Below, one piece after another: positions 36,660 to 44,787 of a stretch of DNA of 64,000 nucleotides. Positions within the stretch are counted from its first letter, which is position 1. The number at the start of each line of letters is the position of its first letter. The DNA lies in contig JAFSCU010000054.1 in assembly GCA_017436575.1 (NCBI GenBank), positions 1 through 64,000 on the forward strand. The letters are read 5' to 3'. The position numbers and the translations under genes are program-made. The notes beneath the pieces are model-generated. The model saw only the letters and a list, made by a program, of their open reading frames with translations. It was not told where the DNA came from and searched no databases. The stretch is from Oscillospiraceae bacterium (GTDB lineage Bacteria; Bacillota; Clostridia; Oscillospirales; Ruminococcaceae).

Positions 36660-36971
36660 ATGCCAACACAGGGACCAATGACCGAAGCCGCATACTACAT
36701 ACTGCTGGCACTGACAAAACCGGGCCACGGCTATGGTATGATGCAAAGAATAAAAGAGCTGTCCGGCGGCCGAATAGCCATGGGGCCGGGCACGCTGTAC
36801 GGCGTACTGACCAGAATGAACAAAGACGGCTGGATAGAGCTGACCGAAAATGACGGCCGCCGCAAAAACTACGCTATTACCGACAAAGGCCGACAGACTT
36901 TGCAAAGTGAATACGACCGTCTGAAAATGCTGGTAAATGACGGAAGAATATTAGAGGAGGGAGAAATATGA
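36660..36971 (+). CDS. PadR-family transcriptional regulator
   Basis: The 103-residue protein has the PadR winged helix: MTEAAYYILLALTKPGHGYGMMQ, then GPGTLYGVLTRMNKDGWIE and the wing ENDGRRKNYAITDKG. This is the short PadR type (about 105 residues). GGAGG precedes the ATG at 36660. Its stop codon overlaps the ATG of the DUF2812 gene by four bases (ATGA), a pairing very common in Firmicutes, where the PadR protein controls the membrane protein next to it. A large palindrome upstream is the likely operator. Confidence 0.92.
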   Translation: MPTQGPMTEAAYYILLALTKPGHGYGMMQRIKELSGGRIAMGPGTLYGVLTRMNKDGWIELTENDGRRKNYAITDKGRQTLQSEYDRLKMLVNDGRILEEGEI

Positions 36972-38077
36972 AAAGAAAATTCACCTTTCATCCAAAGGAC
37001 TACGCCATTGGTCAGATAGAAAAATACTATTCCGATATGGCGGCAAAAGGCTGGCATCTGGAACACAGAAATATATTTACCAGCAGCTTTTTGCAGGGCG
37101 AGCCAAAGGATATGAAATACCGCGTGGAAGTGGCGTCTCCAAAGGCTTTTGACAGCACACGGTTGCCGGAAGAACAGGTGGCAGTTTACGAAGACTGCGG
37201 CTGGGAATATGTGTGGGGCCACGGATTTATACATATTTTCCGTGCACCGGCTGACAGCGATACAGAAGAATTTTATCTAGACCCTGCACAACAGGCAACC
37301 ACACTGAAAAAGCTGAGAAAAGATATATTTTTCAGAGCCCGGTGGATACCGTTTTATTTTTTCTTTTTCAACTTTTTACTGGATACAATCAGCGGGACAA
37401 ATGTTATTGCCAATATATACCGCGCCTGGATAAGCCTGACCGGTATGATGGTATGGTCCACCCTGTTTATCGGAATAATTTTTGCAGAAAGCCTGTACGG
37501 AGCAATACAGATAAACAGACTTTATAAAGATCTAAAAAAAGGCAAACCGCTGGACCACCGACCAAAACAGCAGTCCAAACTGCCTGCTATAATCAAAAAC
37601 TGTTTGCTGGTGTTAAGTTTTGCCTTGCTTATTCACTCTACAACTATGGAAAATGAATACCCTATGCCAGTTGAAAGTGACGGAATGTATGTTACATTAA
37701 GCGAATATGGCATTTCCGGCGAAAGAAGCACGGCACAGGAAAGTGAAGTGGGCAGTTATGCATCCCCATTCTGTCAGTGGTGGGAATGCCATGAAGTATT
37801 GGCACAGCCTAACACCTGGCTGTACCAGACAGTTTATGTTATGAAAAGCGAAAATCAGACTGCAAATATGGCGCGCTGTCTGATGGATACATCCACATTT
37901 GCACAGAAATCAGAAAATTTCAGCGAAATGACTGTTGAAGGTTTTGACAAAGTTTATTACAACAGCCATCTGGAACTGGTGGTAATAAAAGGCAGATATG
38001 TAGGCCGTTTCAACAGTATTTTTACAGATGAAAGCCGAGATAATCTGTTGACCGTTCTAAACCAAAAATGGAATTAA
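36968..38077 (+). CDS. DUF2812 membrane protein
   Basis: The 369-residue protein has the N-terminal DUF2812 domain (about 1-110; YYSDMAAKGWHLEH and YEDCGWEYVWGHGFIHIFRA). Three membrane segments follow (about 120-140, 155-178 and 205-222), then a C-terminal extracytoplasmic domain of about 145 residues. DUF2812 proteins pair with PadR regulators, and their function is unknown. Translational coupling to the PadR gene (4-bp overlap) indicates a single unit. A terminator follows. Confidence 0.88.
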   Translation: MKRKFTFHPKDYAIGQIEKYYSDMAAKGWHLEHRNIFTSSFLQGEPKDMKYRVEVASPKAFDSTRLPEEQVAVYEDCGWEYVWGHGFIHIFRAPADSDTEEFYLDPAQQATTLKKLRKDIFFRARWIPFYFFFFNFLLDTISGTNVIANIYRAWISLTGMMVWSTLFIGIIFAESLYGAIQINRLYKDLKKGKPLDHRPKQQSKLPAIIKNCLLVLSFALLIHSTTMENEYPMPVESDGMYVTLSEYGISGERSTAQESEVGSYASPFCQWWECHEVLAQPNTWLYQTVYVMKSENQTANMARCLMDTSTFAQKSENFSEMTVEGFDKVYYNSHLELVVIKGRYVGRFNSIFTDESRDNLLTVLNQKWN

Positions 38078-38078
38078 C

Positions 38079-38107
38079 AAAACAGGCGGTAACTCGCCTG
38101 TTTTTTC
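38079..38107 (+). terminator. Terminator of the PadR/DUF2812 operon
   Basis: AAAACAGGCG, a six-base loop and CGCCTGTTTT followed by TTC form a typical intrinsic terminator. Confidence 0.85.
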
Positions 38108-38136
38108 TTGCAGTACCTCACTATTTTTGCTACACT
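38108..38136 (+). promoter_or_regulatory. Probable promoter of the C39-like gene
   Basis: TTGCAG (38108-38113), a 17-bp spacer and TACACT (38131-38136) lie 20 bp before the ATG, directly after the preceding terminator. Confidence 0.55.
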
Positions 38137-38156
38137 GTAATAAAAGGGGCGATTTT

Positions 38157-38663
38157 ATGAAAGATTTTATCTATTGCCAGCGAGATATTCCAAAAGAACA
38201 GTGGCGCTATGGTCTGCGCAGCAGTGCCGCCACAGGCTGTGGGTGGATAGCCTGCTATAATGCACTGAAAATGATGGGTTACAGGGCAAAACCTGAAAGA
38301 CTGATAAAATATTTTGAAAAACAGCTGCCGCTTTTAAACGGCAACACAGGCACATTTGTACTGGGGCCGGCAATGTTTTTTAAAAAGTTTGGTTTTAAAG
38401 CCACCACAACTGCCAACCGCAAAAAATTTGATGAAATTGCAAAACAGTCTGATGCCTGCATTATATATTTCTGGTGGAAAAACAAATATAAAATAGGCGC
38501 GCATTTTGTGGCGTTTCATCACACTGACCGGGGCTTTGTGGGGTACAACACATACCGCCGTTCCACAGGACCTGACAACTATGGCAACAGCATTGATGAA
38601 TTTCTGAAAAAAAGAGGCTATTTCGGTGCTGTGCTGACAGGGATAACCGACAAAAGAAAATAA
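38157..38663 (+). CDS. C39-like/papain-fold peptidase family protein, cytoplasmic
   Basis: The 168-residue protein has a probable catalytic Cys in AATGCGWIACYNALKMMGY, His in KIGAHFVAFHH, and a following GYNTY, the Cys-His-Asn/Asp order of C39-like peptidases. There is no signal peptide or membrane helix and no linked ABC exporter, so it is unlike bacteriocin-processing C39 domains. The substrate is unknown. AAGGGG lies before the ATG at 38157. The cyclophilin gene starts 27 bp downstream, so both may be co-expressed. Confidence 0.7.
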   Translation: MKDFIYCQRDIPKEQWRYGLRSSAATGCGWIACYNALKMMGYRAKPERLIKYFEKQLPLLNGNTGTFVLGPAMFFKKFGFKATTTANRKKFDEIAKQSDACIIYFWWKNKYKIGAHFVAFHHTDRGFVGYNTYRRSTGPDNYGNSIDEFLKKRGYFGAVLTGITDKRK

Positions 38664-38690
38664 AAAAACATATATAACGGAGGAAGCAAT

Positions 38691-39260
38691 ATGAAACCTA
38701 TCGCAACATTCTATATGGCAAACGGAAGTAAAATTGTTATTGAACTGCTGCCTGATGCCGCACCCAATACTGTAGCCAGCTTTGTAAGCTGTGTACAGAA
38801 AGGTGCCCTGGACGGCCACGCCATCGAAAGAATTGTACCTGGCAAATGGGTGGACTTTTCTTACACTGCATTTCACAGTGAAGATTGCCGTTACCTGATA
38901 CCGCGAGAAGCCGACCTGCACCCTGAAATAACACCACTGGACAGCCACCCGGGCTGTGTATGTATGGGCGGTTACGGTGAAAAGGGCAACGCAGGCTGTG
39001 AACCGTTTTTCCCATTGAAAGACTGCCCGGAACACAAAGGCATCTACCCTGTTTTCGGCAAAATCATCGAAGGTATGGAAGAAATTTACCGTCTGGAAAA
39101 AGTGGAAACTGCCCCTGTTCAGACAGCTATTGAAGGCTATGTGGTGGATACCCCTGTAAACCCACAGGTGATTGAAAAAGTGACTGTGGAACTGAACGGA
39201 TATGTGGCACCACCGGTGGTAAAAATGGAACACGACTGGATTCCACCGACATGGAAATAA
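38691..39260 (+). CDS. Cyclophilin-type peptidyl-prolyl cis-trans isomerase
   Basis: The 189-residue protein has a cyclophilin-like start (IATFYMANGSKIVIELLPDAAPNTVASF) and the VFGKIIEGMEEIYRLEKV segment. The canonical core is altered: the usual FHRVIPGFM appears as IERIVPGKWVDF, so the catalytic Arg of FHRV is kept (ERIV) while the Phe/His are not. It has no signal peptide and should act in the cytoplasm. GGAGG precedes the ATG. A terminator follows. Confidence 0.82.
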   Translation: MKPIATFYMANGSKIVIELLPDAAPNTVASFVSCVQKGALDGHAIERIVPGKWVDFSYTAFHSEDCRYLIPREADLHPEITPLDSHPGCVCMGGYGEKGNAGCEPFFPLKDCPEHKGIYPVFGKIIEGMEEIYRLEKVETAPVQTAIEGYVVDTPVNPQVIEKVTVELNGYVAPPVVKMEHDWIPPTWK

Positions 39261-39269
39261 AAGAAATTC

Positions 39270-39297
39270 AAAAGGCGAGGGTTTCCCCTCGCCTTTT
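39270..39297. terminator. Terminator between the cyclophilin gene and murC
   Basis: AAAAGGCGAGGG, loop and CCCTCGCCTTTT form a 12-bp stem with a T-run on the plus strand. It can also serve the convergent murC transcript. Confidence 0.88.
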
Positions 39298-39312
39298 TAT
39301 TTGTATAACCGA

Positions 39313-40668
39313 TTAAAATTCTTTCAGCATCATTTTTGCTGCTTTGTAAATATCGCCACAGCCCAGTGTGATTACCAGATCGCCTGGCTGTACATTTTCT
39401 TTTACATAGTTTACCACACCATCAAAGCCTTCAAACCATACACTGCCCGGAATTAATTCTGCCAGGTCTTTTGTGTATATGCCGATTGTATTTACTTCAC
39501 GGCTACCCATGATTTCAGTCATAACTACCTTGTCAGCCAGCTGCAGACTGATGGCAAATTCCTTCAGCAGCATTTTTGTACGGGAATATGTGAATGGCTG
39601 GAACACTGCCCACACACGTTTAAAGCCCATATCGTTTGCCGCATTGAGTGTGGCTGTGATTTCTTCCGGATGATGTGCGTAGTCATCAGCAATTGTAACA
39701 CCGTTTACTGTACCCAGAATTTCAAATCTTCTGCCGGCACCGCCAAAAGCATTGATACCTTTCACAATATCCTGTGGTTCAACACCGCTGATATGACAGG
39801 CTGCAAATGCTGCCAGTGAGTTGTAGATGTTGTGTCTGCCCGGAATTGACAGATGAACTGTTGCCAGAATTTCACCTTTGTATTCCACATCATAGCTGTA
39901 AAAACTCTGGTGCTCTTTTCTGATGTTCACACCGCGGTAATCTCTGCCTTCTTCCAGACCAAATGTAGTGATAGGCACCTGCATATCCTTTATAACGGAT
40001 GTGGTGTTTTCGTCATCGCCGTTGATGATAATGCCGCCTGTTGCCAGTGCTGTAAAGCGTTTGAATGTGTTTTTCAGATTTTCAAATGTTTTGAAAAATT
40101 CCAGATGGTCGTGGTCAATGTTGAGAACAACAGCCAGATAAGGTGTCAGTTCCAGGAATGTATAGCTGTATTCACAGGCTTCAATAACCACATTTTCACC
40201 TTTGCCGTCACGGCCGTAACCGTTGATAAGAGGCAGTTTGCCACCTATTACACAGGCAGGGTCTTTACCTGCCATAATCATAATCTGGCTGATAAGGCTG
40301 GTTGTGGTTGTTTTGCCGTGTGTGCCGCTGACACAGATAGATTTTTCAAAAAATCTGCTTACTTCGCCCAGCATAATACTGCGTTCGATACATGGGATAC
40401 CCAGTTCTTTTGCTCTTGCCAGTTCGCAGTTATCTTTGAAAATAGCAGCAGAATAAACCACCAGGTCTGCACCTTCAACAGCGCCGGCTTCATGTGGGAT
40501 GTTTATTTTAATCCCCATTGCCCTTTCATAGTTGATGATGTCGCCTTCGTTTACATCACTGCCTGTGATGGTATAGCCGCGACCTGCCAGAATCTGTACT
40601 ATTGGGTACATACCGCTGCCGCCGATACCAACAAAATGTATATTTTTCTTACCGTCTAAAATGCTCAT
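39313..40668 (-). CDS. murC: UDP-N-acetylmuramate--L-alanine ligase
   Basis: The 451-residue protein has the nucleotide-binding start FVGIGGSGMYPIVQIL, the ATP loop SGTHGKTTTTSLI, the central EACEY segment and the C-terminal DDYAHHPEEITATL motif specific for MurC. It adds L-alanine to UDP-MurNAc in peptidoglycan precursor synthesis. The length is in the family range. It stands alone here, divergent from the GntR/ABC operon. Confidence 0.97.
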   Translation of the reverse strand: MSILDGKKNIHFVGIGGSGMYPIVQILAGRGYTITGSDVNEGDIINYERAMGIKINIPHEAGAVEGADLVVYSAAIFKDNCELARAKELGIPCIERSIMLGEVSRFFEKSICVSGTHGKTTTTSLISQIMIMAGKDPACVIGGKLPLINGYGRDGKGENVVIEACEYSYTFLELTPYLAVVLNIDHDHLEFFKTFENLKNTFKRFTALATGGIIINGDDENTTSVIKDMQVPITTFGLEEGRDYRGVNIRKEHQSFYSYDVEYKGEILATVHLSIPGRHNIYNSLAAFAACHISGVEPQDIVKGINAFGGAGRRFEILGTVNGVTIADDYAHHPEEITATLNAANDMGFKRVWAVFQPFTYSRTKMLLKEFAISLQLADKVVMTEIMGSREVNTIGIYTKDLAELIPGSVWFEGFDGVVNYVKENVQPGDLVITLGCGDIYKAAKMMLKEF

Positions 40669-40774
40669 ATTATCTCTCCATTTACTTGATTATAAATGTA
40701 TATTCTATAGTTATTTTTATTTTACCACAAAATTTCCGTTTGCAATAGTATTTTTAAAAAATTTATGAAAACTA

Positions 40775-40803
40775 TTGACAAAACTGTTATTACTGTGTAT
40801 ATT
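40775..40803 (+). promoter_or_regulatory. Promoter of the GntR/ABC operon
   Basis: TTGACA (40775-40780), a 17-bp spacer and TATATT (40798-40803) form a strong promoter. The -10 box lies inside the palindromic operator. Confidence 0.8.
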
Positions 40804-40817
40804 GAATATACACAGTA
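40791..40817 (+). promoter_or_regulatory. 27-bp palindrome, probable GntR/YtrA-type operator
   Basis: TACTGTGTATAT, centre TGA and ATATACACAGTA are perfect 12-bp inverted arms covering the -10 box and start site of the GntR gene. This position predicts autorepression. Confidence 0.8.
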
Positions 40818-40834
40818 TATACTGCGAGGTACCT

Positions 40835-41218
40835 ATGAACATAATTATTTCCAACGGATCCAACGATCCTATCTACACACAGATTGAGCAGCAGATAAAA
40901 GCCGCCATTGTCAGCGGACAGCTGAAAGAAGGCGATATGCTGCCATCCATGAGAGTGCTGGCAAAAGAACTGCACATCAGTATACTCACCACCAAACGTG
41001 CATACGAAGAGCTGGAACGTGGTGGTTTTATCCAGACAGTAGCCGGTAAAGGCTGTTTTGTGGCACCGAAAAATCTGGAATTTGTACGTGAAATGCATCT
41101 GCAGGAACTGGAGGACGCTCTGGCAAAAGCTGCAGAACTGGCAAAGATGTGTAATATTCCGGACCGGGAAGTCCACACTATGCTGGATATGTTTTTAAAA
41201 GGAGATTTATATGAATAA
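40835..41218 (+). CDS. GntR-family regulator, YtrA subgroup
   Basis: The 127-residue protein has a GntR winged helix (DPIYTQIEQQIKAAIVSGQL, MLPSMRVLAKELHISILTTKRAYEELERGGFI) and only a short helical C-terminal tail, the YtrA subgroup layout. These regulators sit in front of ABC transporter operons and repress them. The ATG at 40835 has GAGGT 4 bp before it. The gene overlaps the ABC ATPase gene by 8 bp. The operator palindrome lies just upstream. Confidence 0.93.
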   Translation: MNIIISNGSNDPIYTQIEQQIKAAIVSGQLKEGDMLPSMRVLAKELHISILTTKRAYEELERGGFIQTVAGKGCFVAPKNLEFVREMHLQELEDALAKAAELAKMCNIPDREVHTMLDMFLKGDLYE

Positions 41219-42059
41219 TGCCATAGAGATAAAAAATCTGTGCAAAAATTATCCTGCCTTTAATCTGAAAAATGTAAACATCACCCTGCCAAAAGGATAT
41301 ATAATGGGCTTTATAGGCGCAAATGGCGCCGGGAAAAGCACCACTATTTCTTCCCTGCTGGGTCTTGTAAACACCGACGGCGGTGTATGCTTGATAGACG
41401 GCAAAGAAATGAGATATATGAATAAGGCTGAAAAAGCACAGGTGGGTGTAGTGCTGGACGAGTGCAATTTTCCTGAAGTGCTGAACTGGAAACAGGTGGA
41501 TAAATTTATGAAAAAAATCTATTCCACATGGGACAGCGAAAGTTTTTCCGACAGATGCAAAAACTGGGGACTGCCTGAAAAAACTATTGTAAGCAAGTAT
41601 TCCAAAGGTATGAAAATGAAACTGGCCATTGCCGCCGCCATGTGCCATGGTGCAAAACTGCTGGTACTGGATGAAGCCACCAGCGGTCTGGACCCGGTGG
41701 TAAGAAGCGAGATACTGGATATACTGATGGAGTTTGTACAGAATGAAGAGCACAGTGTATTTATATCCAGCCATATTATTTCCGACCTGGAAAAAATATG
41801 CGACTATATTACATTTATAAAAAATGGCGAAATAATTTTCACAGCAGAAAAAGATTCGCTGACTGAAAAATACGGTATTCTGCGCTGTTCCAACAGTGAT
41901 TTTGAAGCTGTGGACAAAAATGCAGTAATTGCTTACAACCGGAATTCCTTTGCTGTAGACGCACTGGTGGACCGCAGTAAAATCAGCGGTGATTACATCA
42001 TCGATAAAGCCAGCGTGGAAGATATTATGCTGTATTATATGAAGGAGGGCAAAATATGA
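41211..42059 (+). CDS. ABC transporter ATP-binding protein
   Basis: The 282-residue protein has Walker A GANGAGKST, a signature VSKYSKGMKMKLAIA and Walker B LLVLDEATSGLDP, followed by the SSHIISDLEKICDYI switch region. It belongs with YtrB/BcrA-type exporters controlled by YtrA-like GntR proteins. The substrate is unknown. Related systems deal with cell-envelope stress or antibiotic peptides. It overlaps the upstream regulator and the downstream permease gene (ATGA). Confidence 0.95.
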   Translation: MNNAIEIKNLCKNYPAFNLKNVNITLPKGYIMGFIGANGAGKSTTISSLLGLVNTDGGVCLIDGKEMRYMNKAEKAQVGVVLDECNFPEVLNWKQVDKFMKKIYSTWDSESFSDRCKNWGLPEKTIVSKYSKGMKMKLAIAAAMCHGAKLLVLDEATSGLDPVVRSEILDILMEFVQNEEHSVFISSHIISDLEKICDYITFIKNGEIIFTAEKDSLTEKYGILRCSNSDFEAVDKNAVIAYNRNSFAVDALVDRSKISGDYIIDKASVEDIMLYYMKEGKI

Positions 42060-42685
42060 CCGGACTTGTATATAAAGACCTGATGGTTATGAAAAAAACA
42101 TTGCTGATATATGTGATTATCGGTGCATTTTACGGCTATCTGGATATTTCCAATGGCCGGACCGGTATGATGTTTGCAATGTTGCTGATTACATCCACTA
42201 TGATACCTATTTCTGCCATTGCTTATGATGAGCGCTGTAAATGGGACAAAATCGTAAACACAGCCCCCGTTTCAAGAAAAGAAGTGATAACAGCCAAATA
42301 TCTGCTGGCACTGGTACTGACAGCGATTTCTGCTGTGATGGTATTCATCGTATATCTTTTCAAACCCGGAATGACAATCAGCGAAAATCTGGCCACTGTT
42401 GCAGTAATGTCACTGATGGCAATGGTTTATCAGGCGTTTTTACTGCCTACAATCATAAAATTCGGCAGTGAAAAAGGCAGAATGATTATGATGATAATTC
42501 TGTTTGCACCGATAGTACTTATAGGTGTTTTGGCAAAACAGGAAATTATCAATCTGTCTGTTTTAAGCGATTTTCTGGAATCAAACAGCCATCTGCTGCC
42601 ATATATCACAGTTGCTGTTGTAGCGGTAATTTATCTGATTTCAATTATGGTGTCAGTAAAAATCTATGAAAGTAAAGATTTATAA
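42056..42685 (+). CDS. ABC-2 type transporter permease
   Basis: The 209-residue protein has six membrane segments and the ABC2_membrane_5 type layout (GLVYKDLMVMKKTLLIYVI, then ISAIAYDERCKWDKIVNTAPVSRKEVITAKYL). It should form the membrane channel with the ATPase encoded upstream, from which it is separated by a 4-bp overlap. A terminator-like hairpin follows. Confidence 0.92.
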   Translation: MTGLVYKDLMVMKKTLLIYVIIGAFYGYLDISNGRTGMMFAMLLITSTMIPISAIAYDERCKWDKIVNTAPVSRKEVITAKYLLALVLTAISAVMVFIVYLFKPGMTISENLATVAVMSLMAMVYQAFLLPTIIKFGSEKGRMIMMIILFAPIVLIGVLAKQEIINLSVLSDFLESNSHLLPYITVAVVAVIYLISIMVSVKIYESKDL

Positions 42686-42721
42686 GTAAAACAATCCCAT
42701 TTTAAACAGGAATAAACAGTG

Positions 42722-42751
42722 CCAGCCAGACTGCAAAAGCAGTCTGGCTGG
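42722..42751 (+). terminator. Hairpin ending the GntR/ABC operon
   Basis: CCAGCCAGACTGC, loop AAAA and GCAGTCTGGCTGG form a perfect 13-bp stem. The T-run after it is weak (TATCGTTATTT). Confidence 0.65.
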
Positions 42752-42781
42752 TATCGTTATTTGTGCTATATGCCCTGTCTG

Positions 42782-44020
42782 TTAGGAAAAATGGGTTTTA
42801 TCGAACTGTTTGACATATCGTAATTTGTTATCAAGAGCAATATCAAGTATCTTTTCTGCTGCTGCCCTACTTCCTCCACATTTTGAAAAACTAACGCTTA
42901 TTTCACTCGCTTGTTTTTTATACTCTACTCGTTGCAAAAGTTCTTTAACCGCCATTTGAATATCTGATACAGAATCTCTTATTAAATATATTCCTGCCCC
43001 GAGCTCATTTATACGAAATGCAACACCTTTTTGTTCATTCGTTTGTGGATACATTACAAGGGGGACCTTAAAATACAGTGCTTCACTTACACTATTCATC
43101 CCGCAATGCGTAATAAACACATCTGCTTTCTCAAGCACTGCAATCTGATCTACCCAAGTTAACACATGAAACTGCGCAGTACTCTCTAATTTTGTTACAT
43201 ATTCTTCTAAATACTTGATATCAACTTGACTACCAACAGAGAGTACCACTTGATAATTGCTATCTTTAAATGCATCTATACAGTTTTTGTAAAAGATAGT
43301 CATATCGTTGTTTACTGTCCCCATCGATATATAGACAAGTTTTTCTCTTGTCTTTTCGAACACATTATTTGTCGGACGAATAGATGGTCCAACAAATACA
43401 TATTTATCAGAAAACGTATCGGAATATGGTTGAAACTCTGGAGACGTATATACAATCGTATTCGTATCATTATCATTTTGGATAATCTCGATTACATTTT
43501 TTATATCATAACCGTTTTCTTGTAGTCGTTTAATGTGTTTCTTGGCTTTTACCATTTGAATTAAAACTTTAACCAAGTCTTTTAGACTACCCTGCATCAC
43601 TTTTGCAGAATCTTTATTAAATGCAAAAGTTGTGGTAGAAGAAACAAATGGAATATTAAGTTTCTTGGCTATAAGTTTTCCCCATAATGCCATAGAATCT
43701 GCTACGATACAATCTGGACTCCACTGCTTTATCTGCTCTAAAAGAGCTTCGTCCATTGCAAGTGTTGAATTCACTAAGACTTCAATTGCAAAAGACATAT
43801 CTTCCGCAATACGTTTTCCATCTGCTGGAGTCAGTTTTTGTTCAAAATCATAATCATCACAAGAAATATACTCCGCTCCTGTAGACTCTATCTTTTTTCT
43901 CATACATTCATAAGAAAAATATCTTACCTCATGTCCCTGATGAATGAGTTCTTTTACCACTTCTAATGTTGGATTTGTATGACCATGTGCCGGAATGCAA
44001 AAGAATGCTATCCTACTCGT
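42782..44020 (-). CDS. Macrolide-type glycosyltransferase (MGT/GT1), ACG in start position
   Basis: The product (412 residues from 44020) matches MGT-family GT1 enzymes. The N-terminal SRIAFFCIPAHGHTNPTLEVV holds the catalytic His of HGH, the donor site is VLTWVDQIAVLEKADVFITHCGMNSVSEAL, and QTNEQKGVAFRI follows. It would move a sugar from a UDP-sugar to a hydrophobic acceptor such as a macrolide. The natural start position is ACG (44018-44020), with GAAGG 8 bp upstream. No ATG, GTG or TTG lies between the upstream stop codon and GTG 43960. Starting at 43960 would remove the first strand and the catalytic His. It is either an inefficient ACG start or a start-lost gene. It overlaps the regulator gene. 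Confidence 0.82.
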   Translation of the reverse strand, partial: TSRIAFFCIPAHGHTNPTLEVVKELIHQGHEVRYFSYECMRKKIESTGAEYISCDDYDFEQKLTPADGKRIAEDMSFAIEVLVNSTLAMDEALLEQIKQWSPDCIVADSMALWGKLIAKKLNIPFVSSTTTFAFNKDSAKVMQGSLKDLVKVLIQMVKAKKHIKRLQENGYDIKNVIEIIQNDNDTNTIVYTSPEFQPYSDTFSDKYVFVGPSIRPTNNVFEKTREKLVYISMGTVNNDMTIFYKNCIDAFKDSNYQVVLSVGSQVDIKYLEEYVTKLESTAQFHVLTWVDQIAVLEKADVFITHCGMNSVSEALYFKVPLVMYPQTNEQKGVAFRINELGAGIYLIRDSVSDIQMAVKELLQRVEYKKQASEISVSFSKCGGSRAAAEKILDIALDNKLRYVKQFDKTHFS

Positions 44021-44441
44021 ATTGTTCGCCTTCTTTCTTTACTTCATTTATCATATTCAAAAAAATTGATTCTTTGATTAGTGCTATCCCTTGATATTCA
44101 TCCCCCAGAACGATAAATCTATCTCCACTTTGAACCTGGAAAATTTTCCTTGCTTTGTGTGGTATCACTATCTGACCTTTATCTCCAACTGTTACCACAC
44201 CAAATACATGCTTACCCTTTGGCGGTACAGTAAGACCCATTTCATCTTTTGTATAGTTCACTAAATCATCTATAGTTACATTATAAAGCTCTGCCAGCAA
44301 TATACATTTTTCTATATCTGGCATAGTTTCTCCACTTTCCCATTTTGCAAGAGCCTGTCTACTAACACCTACTCTCTCAGACACTTCTTCTTGTGTCAAC
44401 TGATGTAACTTTCTTAATGAATATAAGTTATCGCCAATCAT
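44013..44441 (-). CDS. XRE helix-turn-helix regulator with C-terminal AbrB-like domain
   Basis: The 142-residue protein has an XRE domain (about 1-65: LRKLHQLTQEEVSERVGVSRQALAKWESG) and a C-terminal swapped-hairpin AbrB/SpoVT-type domain (about 80-128: VVTVGDKGQIVIPHKARKIF and GDRFIVLGDE). It therefore combines two DNA-binding folds. AAAGGTGG precedes the ATG at 44441. An upstream ATG at 44504 lies before the promoter. It overlaps the 5' end of the glycosyltransferase gene and probably controls that pair. Confidence 0.88.
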   Translation of the reverse strand: MIGDNLYSLRKLHQLTQEEVSERVGVSRQALAKWESGETMPDIEKCILLAELYNVTIDDLVNYTKDEMGLTVPPKGKHVFGVVTVGDKGQIVIPHKARKIFQVQSGDRFIVLGDEYQGIALIKESIFLNMINEVKKEGEQYE

Positions 44442-44471
44442 CTTTTTTCCACCTTTGTTATGTTTAATTAC

Positions 44472-44500
44472 ATTATATCTGTGCCTGCCTTTGTTTACAA
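44472..44500 (-). promoter_or_regulatory. Promoter of the regulator/glycosyltransferase pair
   Basis: On the minus strand TTGTAA (44495-44500), a 17-bp spacer and TATAAT (44472-44477) lie 30 bp before the ATG. Confidence 0.75.
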
Positions 44501-44553
44501 TCAACCAAACTTACCATTTTGCAAGAATAATGTTATCATTTGTTGCATTATTT

Positions 44554-44579
44554 AAGGTCGCTAGATTTCTAGCGACCTT
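44554..44579 (+). terminator. Orphan terminator-like hairpin
   Basis: AAGGTCGCTAG, loop ATTT and CTAGCGACCTT followed by TTG has terminator form on the plus strand, but no plus-strand gene precedes it. Confidence 0.55.
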
Positions 44580-44721
44580 TTGCTTACATATATAAAACAA
44601 TTTTTATCATGTGAATACATTACATCAAATGCCTTGACAACTTCTTATTTATCTGTTCGTCAAATTCAAATTTATCCAACTGATTATTTCCATTTTATCA
44701 CACAGATAAAAGTTATACAAC

Positions 44722-44750
44722 AACAGGCACAGCGTTATGCTGTGCCTGTT
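44722..44750 (-). terminator. Terminator after mfd
   Basis: AACAGGCACAGC, a five-base loop and GCTGTGCCTGTT form a 12-bp stem downstream of the mfd stop codon on the minus strand. Confidence 0.75.
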
Positions 44751-44787
44751 TGCATACTATCAGTATCACCTATATAATGATATTTTA

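Larger units (their letters stand above)
44442..44787. other. Intergenic region upstream of the glycosyltransferase module
   Basis: The 346-bp gap holds the promoter at 44472-44500, the orphan hairpin at 44554-44579 and the mfd terminator at 44722-44750. Between them (about 44585-44715) I see only AT-rich sequence without a supported gene. Confidence 0.5.

Noticed and set aside
38334-39233. 299-codon open frame on the minus strand across the C39-like and cyclophilin genes
   Set aside because: It is antisense to two genes with clear motifs and ribosome binding sites, and its product is compositionally unlike a real protein.
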